Shown here piece by piece: positions 7,829 through 10,790 of a stretch of DNA of 10,790 bases. The notes below the pieces were generated by a model. The model did not search any database. It was not told where the DNA came from and was given only the letters and a program-made list of their open reading frames with translations. Numbering within the stretch: position 1 is the first letter of the stretch; every line of letters begins with the position of its first letter. Source of the stretch: Myxococcales bacterium (GTDB lineage Bacteria > Myxococcota > Polyangia > Polyangiales > Polyangiaceae). The position numbers and the translations under genes are program-made. Where the stretch lies: NCBI GenBank assembly GCA_003151595.1, contig PLXW01000092.1, forward strand, positions 1 through 10,790, read 5' to 3'.

Positions 7829-9565
7829 TCAGTACGGCACTCTGACCGGCATCGTGACGAAGCCCCCGTCGGTCGTGGGGTCCGTCTCGAAATATTGGTT
7901 CTCACCCCAGCACCACACTTCGCCGTTCGTCTTGATCGCGCAGACGTGATCCTTGCCGGCCGCGATTCCTGCAGCGCCGCCGAACGGAGTGCCGGTCGAA
8001 TCGAGCACCGGCGCGGCGATGTACTGGGAGCCCGCGTCGTCCGGACCGCGACCGAGCTCGCCCATGTCGTCTTCGCCCCAGCAGTCGACGGCGCCATCGG
8101 TCGTGAGCGCGCAAAAGAAGGTCGATCCAGCCACGAGGCTCGCGACGTTCGAGAGCGGTCCGCTCGCGACGGTGACCTCCGTGATGAGCGGCTGCGCGGT
8201 GCTGGGCGCGCCAGCCTGGCCGAGGTACGTCGAGCCCCAGCAGTACACGTGCGCGTCCCTTCCCACGGCGCACGCCGCTGTGACGGCCAGAGCGACGGAA
8301 GCTGCCGGTGACCCGATCGGGATGGTCGCGCCGGGGAGGAGCAGATCGCCCGTCCCCGCCGCCGCGGGGTCTGCCTGGAACGACCCGTTCGCTCCGACGC
8401 AGTGCACGTCGCCTGATTGCGTCACCCCGCAAGAGTACGTCTCGGTCGACGCCGTCTGCGCGTACGGCTGAGGGAGGTTCGAGCCGTTGGGGATGAAGGT
8501 CCACGTGCCATCGGATCCGTTGCCGAGCTGTCCGTTGGAGTCGTCGCCCATGCAACGAAGAGTCACCGCGTCGGTTCGCCAGCACACGTGAGAGGTGGCG
8601 GGCGTGACTTCGATCGAGCCACCAAGGAGCGGCTGCGGCGTCGCGAACTTGAGGATGCCTCCGTCGTTCGCGCCGAGACCACCGCCGCTCCCCCAGCAGG
8701 CCACGCCGGCATCGAGTAGGAACGCGCACGCCGTGTCGCTCTGCGCGACGATACCGGTGACGCCCGAGAGGTTCGCGCCCAGCGCGGTCAACACGGGGCC
8801 GTGGCTGACGGGGGGGTCTTGCGCGCCTTCGCCGAGTTGCGCGGCGTAGTTCTGTCCCCAGCACGTCACTCCGCCGTCGCGAAGGAGGCATGAGAACTGA
8901 GCGCCGACGGCGACCGCACAATACGGCGCGCACGATCCGGGGGACCCCGAGTCGATCGCGCTGCCGCCGTCACCAGCGTCATTCGCGGATCCGTCGTTCA
9001 CGCCGCCGTCGTTCACGGTCGCGTCGAACTGCGCGCCTCCGTCTTCGATCTGCGACGGCAGCGCGCTCTCGCCGCACGACGTGCTCTCGCACTGCGTGGG
9101 GTCGACGATCGTCGCCGAGTGACAGAGGCCGTTCACGCACGTCTCGTCCGCGGTGCACGGCACGTCCTTGCACGCCCCTTCGAGCGGCACGGTGAGCGTG
9201 AGCGTCTCGTGCGGGATGAACCGCAGCGCGCGCCGCGCCACGATGCACCCCGCGTAGCCCGCGTCTTCCGTGCACTGCTCGAGCCCGTGGTCGACCGCGC
9301 CCACGACCTTGAACGCGACGTTCGCGCCGTCGGCGCCGCTCGGGATCACGACAACCGACCCGACGTGCCCCGCGTCGTCACACGACGTGGTCGACGTCGA
9401 CGGGGCGGCGTTCTCCAGCCCCACGCCCAGCTCGCCCACGGCGATCGCCGCCCCCTTCCAATCCGTGCACTTCTGGTCGGTCGTCACCTCGAGGCGGATC
9501 TCGGTCGGCGATCGACAGCCGATCGCGGCCATCGTGAGCAGGACGCCCGCCAGAGCGCGCTTCAT
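7829..9565 (-). CDS. RCC1-type beta-propeller lipoprotein with Cys-rich segment
   Basis: A 578-residue predicted lipoprotein. Residues 1-16 are the signal, with lipobox AIG-Cys17. An N-terminal domain (about 20-130) of unknown type carries Cys 33, 62, 98 and 107. Next is a Cys-rich knot-like segment (Cys 132, 137, 143, 148, 159, 164; motif ETCVNGLC). A flexible Asp/Asn/Gly/Ser linker follows (about 175-210, e.g. VNDGGVNDGSANDAGDGG). Residues about 215-578 hold seven RCC1-like repeats with the pattern C-x8/9-C-[WMV]-G; examples are VTCWGQNYAAQLGEG, VDCWGEDDMGELGRG and VWCWGENQ. Seven repeats would close one propeller. RCC1 propellers bind proteins or ligands; no partner is evident here. The ATG lies one base after the stop of the upstream PEGA gene, with no clear Shine-Dalgarno, so it is probably translated by coupling. 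Lipoproteins of this style are common in myxobacteria, as I recall. Exact function unknown. Confidence 0.93.
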   Translation of the reverse strand: MKRALAGVLLTMAAIGCRSPTEIRLEVTTDQKCTDWKGAAIAVGELGVGLENAAPSTSTTSCDDAGHVGSVVVIPSGADGANVAFKVVGAVDHGLEQCTEDAGYAGCIVARRALRFIPHETLTLTVPLEGACKDVPCTADETCVNGLCHSATIVDPTQCESTSCGESALPSQIEDGGAQFDATVNDGGVNDGSANDAGDGGSAIDSGSPGSCAPYCAVAVGAQFSCLLRDGGVTCWGQNYAAQLGEGAQDPPVSHGPVLTALGANLSGVTGIVAQSDTACAFLLDAGVACWGSGGGLGANDGGILKFATPQPLLGGSIEVTPATSHVCWRTDAVTLRCMGDDSNGQLGNGSDGTWTFIPNGSNLPQPYAQTASTETYSCGVTQSGDVHCVGANGSFQADPAAAGTGDLLLPGATIPIGSPAASVALAVTAACAVGRDAHVYCWGSTYLGQAGAPSTAQPLITEVTVASGPLSNVASLVAGSTFFCALTTDGAVDCWGEDDMGELGRGPDDAGSQYIAAPVLDSTGTPFGGAAGIAAGKDHVCAIKTNGEVWCWGENQYFETDPTTDGGFVTMPVRVPY

Positions 9566-9566
9566 C

Positions 9567-10559
9567 TCAGAAGCGGAGCGGCGCCGACACGGTCGACGGC
9601 GAGAACGAGTCGCCCGTCCCGTGCGGCTTCGAGATGAGCAGCGCCGCCGTCGTCACCGCGCCGCCGACCACGACGACGCCGATGCCGGTCCAGAACCACC
9701 ACTTCGCCGTGATGGGGGCGTTCTTCTGCGGCTCGAGCGTCACGTCTTTGCGCTCGCCGGCGAGCACCTCGATCGTGGACGTCGTGTCCTCGAACCCCGC
9801 GCGATGCACCGAGACCTTGTGCGCCCCCGGGTCGACCTGCGTCTCGATCGGCGCGTTGCCCATCGGCTTCCCGTCGACGAACACCTCGGCCGACGCCGCG
9901 GTCGACTCCACGCGCAGGATCGCCGTGAGCTTCTTCGCCACCAGCGTGACCTCGAGCACCGTCTGCGACCCGCCCTGGAGATCGACGTTGCGCTTGTACG
10001 GCTCGTACCCCTCGGCGTCGACCTCGACGACGGCGTACCCCGCGTCGGTCTGCAGCGGCGCGGCGAGCGGCGTCGTCCCGGCGATCTTGTCGCGCACGAG
10101 CACGCGCGCGCCACGTACGTCGCACTTGATCGCCAGCTCGGCCACGTGCTTGCGAACGTCGGCGATGAGCGCATCGAGCTGCGGCACACGCGCGCGCAGC
10201 TCGGGCCCGGCCTCGCGCGAGAAGCGATCGAACGCCGTGAGCGCGTCGGGGAAGTTGCCGAGCGCCTGCTGCGCGCGCCCCTGGTTGTAGAGGAGCGCGG
10301 GGTCCTTGGTGAGCGCGTAGGCCTGCGCGTAGGCGCCGAGCGCGTCGGCATAGCGGAGGCTCTCCATGGCCGCGTCGCCCTGCTTCTTCAGATCGGTCGC
10401 GCGATCGCCGGACGGCGCGGGAGCCGCGACCGCTGGAGTCGCTGGAGGCGTCGCGGGCGGCGTCGCTTGCGCGCGCGCGATCGACGGCGTGAGCGCGAAG
10501 AGGAGCGCGAGCGCGAAGAGGCGCGCGATGGGACGAGGGCGAGAGGAGGTGCGGTTCAT
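9567..10559 (-). CDS. Exported TPR and double PEGA-domain protein with C-terminal membrane helix
   Basis: A 330-residue envelope protein. Residues 1-30 form a signal peptide ending SIARA, with likely cleavage before QA. A Pro/Ala/Thr-rich linker (31-50, ATPPATPPATPAVAAPAP) follows. One or two TPR-like helical pairs occupy about 53-115 (ADALGAYAQAYALTKDPALL, YNQGRAQQALGNFPDALTAF). Two PEGA-type beta domains follow: about 143-207 (GYEPYKRNVDL) and about 214-277 (AEVFVDGKPMGNAPIETQVD, PGAHKVSVHRAGFED). A hydrophobic helix at about 287-309 (WWFWTGIGVVVVGGAVTTAA) would anchor the protein, leaving a 20-residue tail. PEGA domains are surface or periplasmic beta folds thought to bind polysaccharide or protein, and no enzyme motif is visible. 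The start is bounded by an in-frame TGA at 10568-10566, and no good Shine-Dalgarno precedes it. It is the first gene of a two-gene operon with the RCC1 lipoprotein, separated by one base, so the two may act together. Confidence 0.92.
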   Translation of the reverse strand: MNRTSSRPRPIARLFALALLFALTPSIARAQATPPATPPATPAVAAPAPSGDRATDLKKQGDAAMESLRYADALGAYAQAYALTKDPALLYNQGRAQQALGNFPDALTAFDRFSREAGPELRARVPQLDALIADVRKHVAELAIKCDVRGARVLVRDKIAGTTPLAAPLQTDAGYAVVEVDAEGYEPYKRNVDLQGGSQTVLEVTLVAKKLTAILRVESTAASAEVFVDGKPMGNAPIETQVDPGAHKVSVHRAGFEDTTSTIEVLAGERKDVTLEPQKNAPITAKWWFWTGIGVVVVGGAVTTAALLISKPHGTGDSFSPSTVSAPLRF

Positions 10560-10599
10560 GGACGCTCAGAGGTGCAGCGGGTTCGTTGCAGCGGGCGTT

Positions 10600-10662
10600 G
10601 GGGTCGGCGGAGGGGCCGGGGGAGCGGAGGGGGGCGTGGGGGTGGTGCGTGGGGGAGTGGGG
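10600..10662 (+). promoter_or_regulatory. G-run tract with G-quadruplex-forming pattern
   Basis: Seven runs of four or more G occur in 63 bases: 10600-10603, 10612-10615, 10618-10622, 10629-10634, 10638-10642, 10651-10655 and 10659-10662. The four runs from 10612 to 10642 have loops of 2, 6 and 3 bases, which fits the usual G-quadruplex pattern. The G strand is the template strand of the PEGA operon, 41-103 bases upstream of its start. A regulatory role is inference only. Confidence 0.45.
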
Positions 10663-10674
10663 TGAGAGTGGCGC

Positions 10675-10790
10675 GGGGTCGCGGTCGGGGTCGCGGTCGG
10701 GGTCGCGGTCGCGGTCGCGGTCGCGGTCGCGGTCGCGGTCGCGGTCGCGGTCGCGGTCGCGGTCGCGGTCGCGGTCAGGGTCGCAGTCGC
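10675..10790 (+). repeat. Hexanucleotide tandem repeat (GCGGTC)n, continuing past the window edge
   Basis: Nineteen 6-base units plus two bases. From 10675 the units alternate GGGGTC/GCGGTC for five units. Then come twelve perfect GCGGTC units (10705-10776), followed by variant units AGGGTC and GCAGTC. Perfect copies in the core with variant copies at both edges are typical of an array that changes by slippage. On the minus strand one frame reads Thr-Ala repeats and stays open to a TGA at 10568-10566, so this could be the tail of a low-complexity protein. It could equally be non-coding. The true array length cannot be seen. Confidence 0.9.

Noticed and set aside
10366..10665. Small plus-strand gene of 99 codons with Gly/Val-rich end
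   Set aside because: It overlaps the signal peptide and TPR part of the PEGA gene on the other strand, and its Gly-rich end merely translates the G-run tract.
10675..10790. CRISPR-like array
   Set aside because: The unit is only 6 bases and has no spacers, so it is a simple tandem repeat.

Overview
The window is very GC-rich and packed with long genes for exported proteins. It most likely comes from a myxobacterium (Myxococcota, probably the Polyangia). This placement is inferred from the gene types, not from a marker gene. The clues are a lipoprotein with Asp/Gly/Asn-rich linkers and a 'CWG' RCC1 propeller, a TPR-PEGA-transmembrane protein, and giant DUF3857/transglutaminase-like proteins.

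Layout. (1) Bases 1-101, minus strand: the first 33 codons of an NADP-type isocitrate dehydrogenase (icd), running off the left edge. (2) Bases 102-285: a divergent intergenic region with an imperfect hairpin in front of the next gene. (3) Bases 286-7820, plus strand: a two-gene operon. The first gene encodes a 1246-residue exported protein with a jelly-roll-like domain, helical/TPR-like repeats, a DUF3857 domain and a transglutaminase-like domain with an intact Cys-His-Asp triad. The second gene starts on a GTG that overlaps the first gene's stop by 4 bases and encodes a 1265-residue lipoprotein. It looks like a diverged paralogue with the same domain order, but the catalytic Cys is missing. 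(4) Bases 7829-10559, minus strand: a second two-gene operon that meets the first head-on, leaving only 8 bases between stop codons. Its first gene (right side) encodes a 330-residue signal peptide-TPR-2xPEGA-transmembrane protein. One base after its stop, the second gene starts and encodes a 578-residue lipoprotein with a Cys-rich segment, a flexible linker and a seven-blade RCC1-like propeller. (5) Bases 10560-10790: a G-run tract followed by a hexanucleotide tandem repeat that continues past the right edge.

Apart from icd, all four complete genes encode envelope or periplasmic proteins of unknown detailed function. The feature most worth following is the coupled pair of one catalytically complete and one apparently dead transglutaminase-like protein, which resembles an enzyme with a pseudoenzyme partner. 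Two lesser points are a paired cysteine in every blade of the propeller and the repeat plus G-run tract in front of the PEGA operon. I see no mobile element, CRISPR array, rRNA or credible tRNA.
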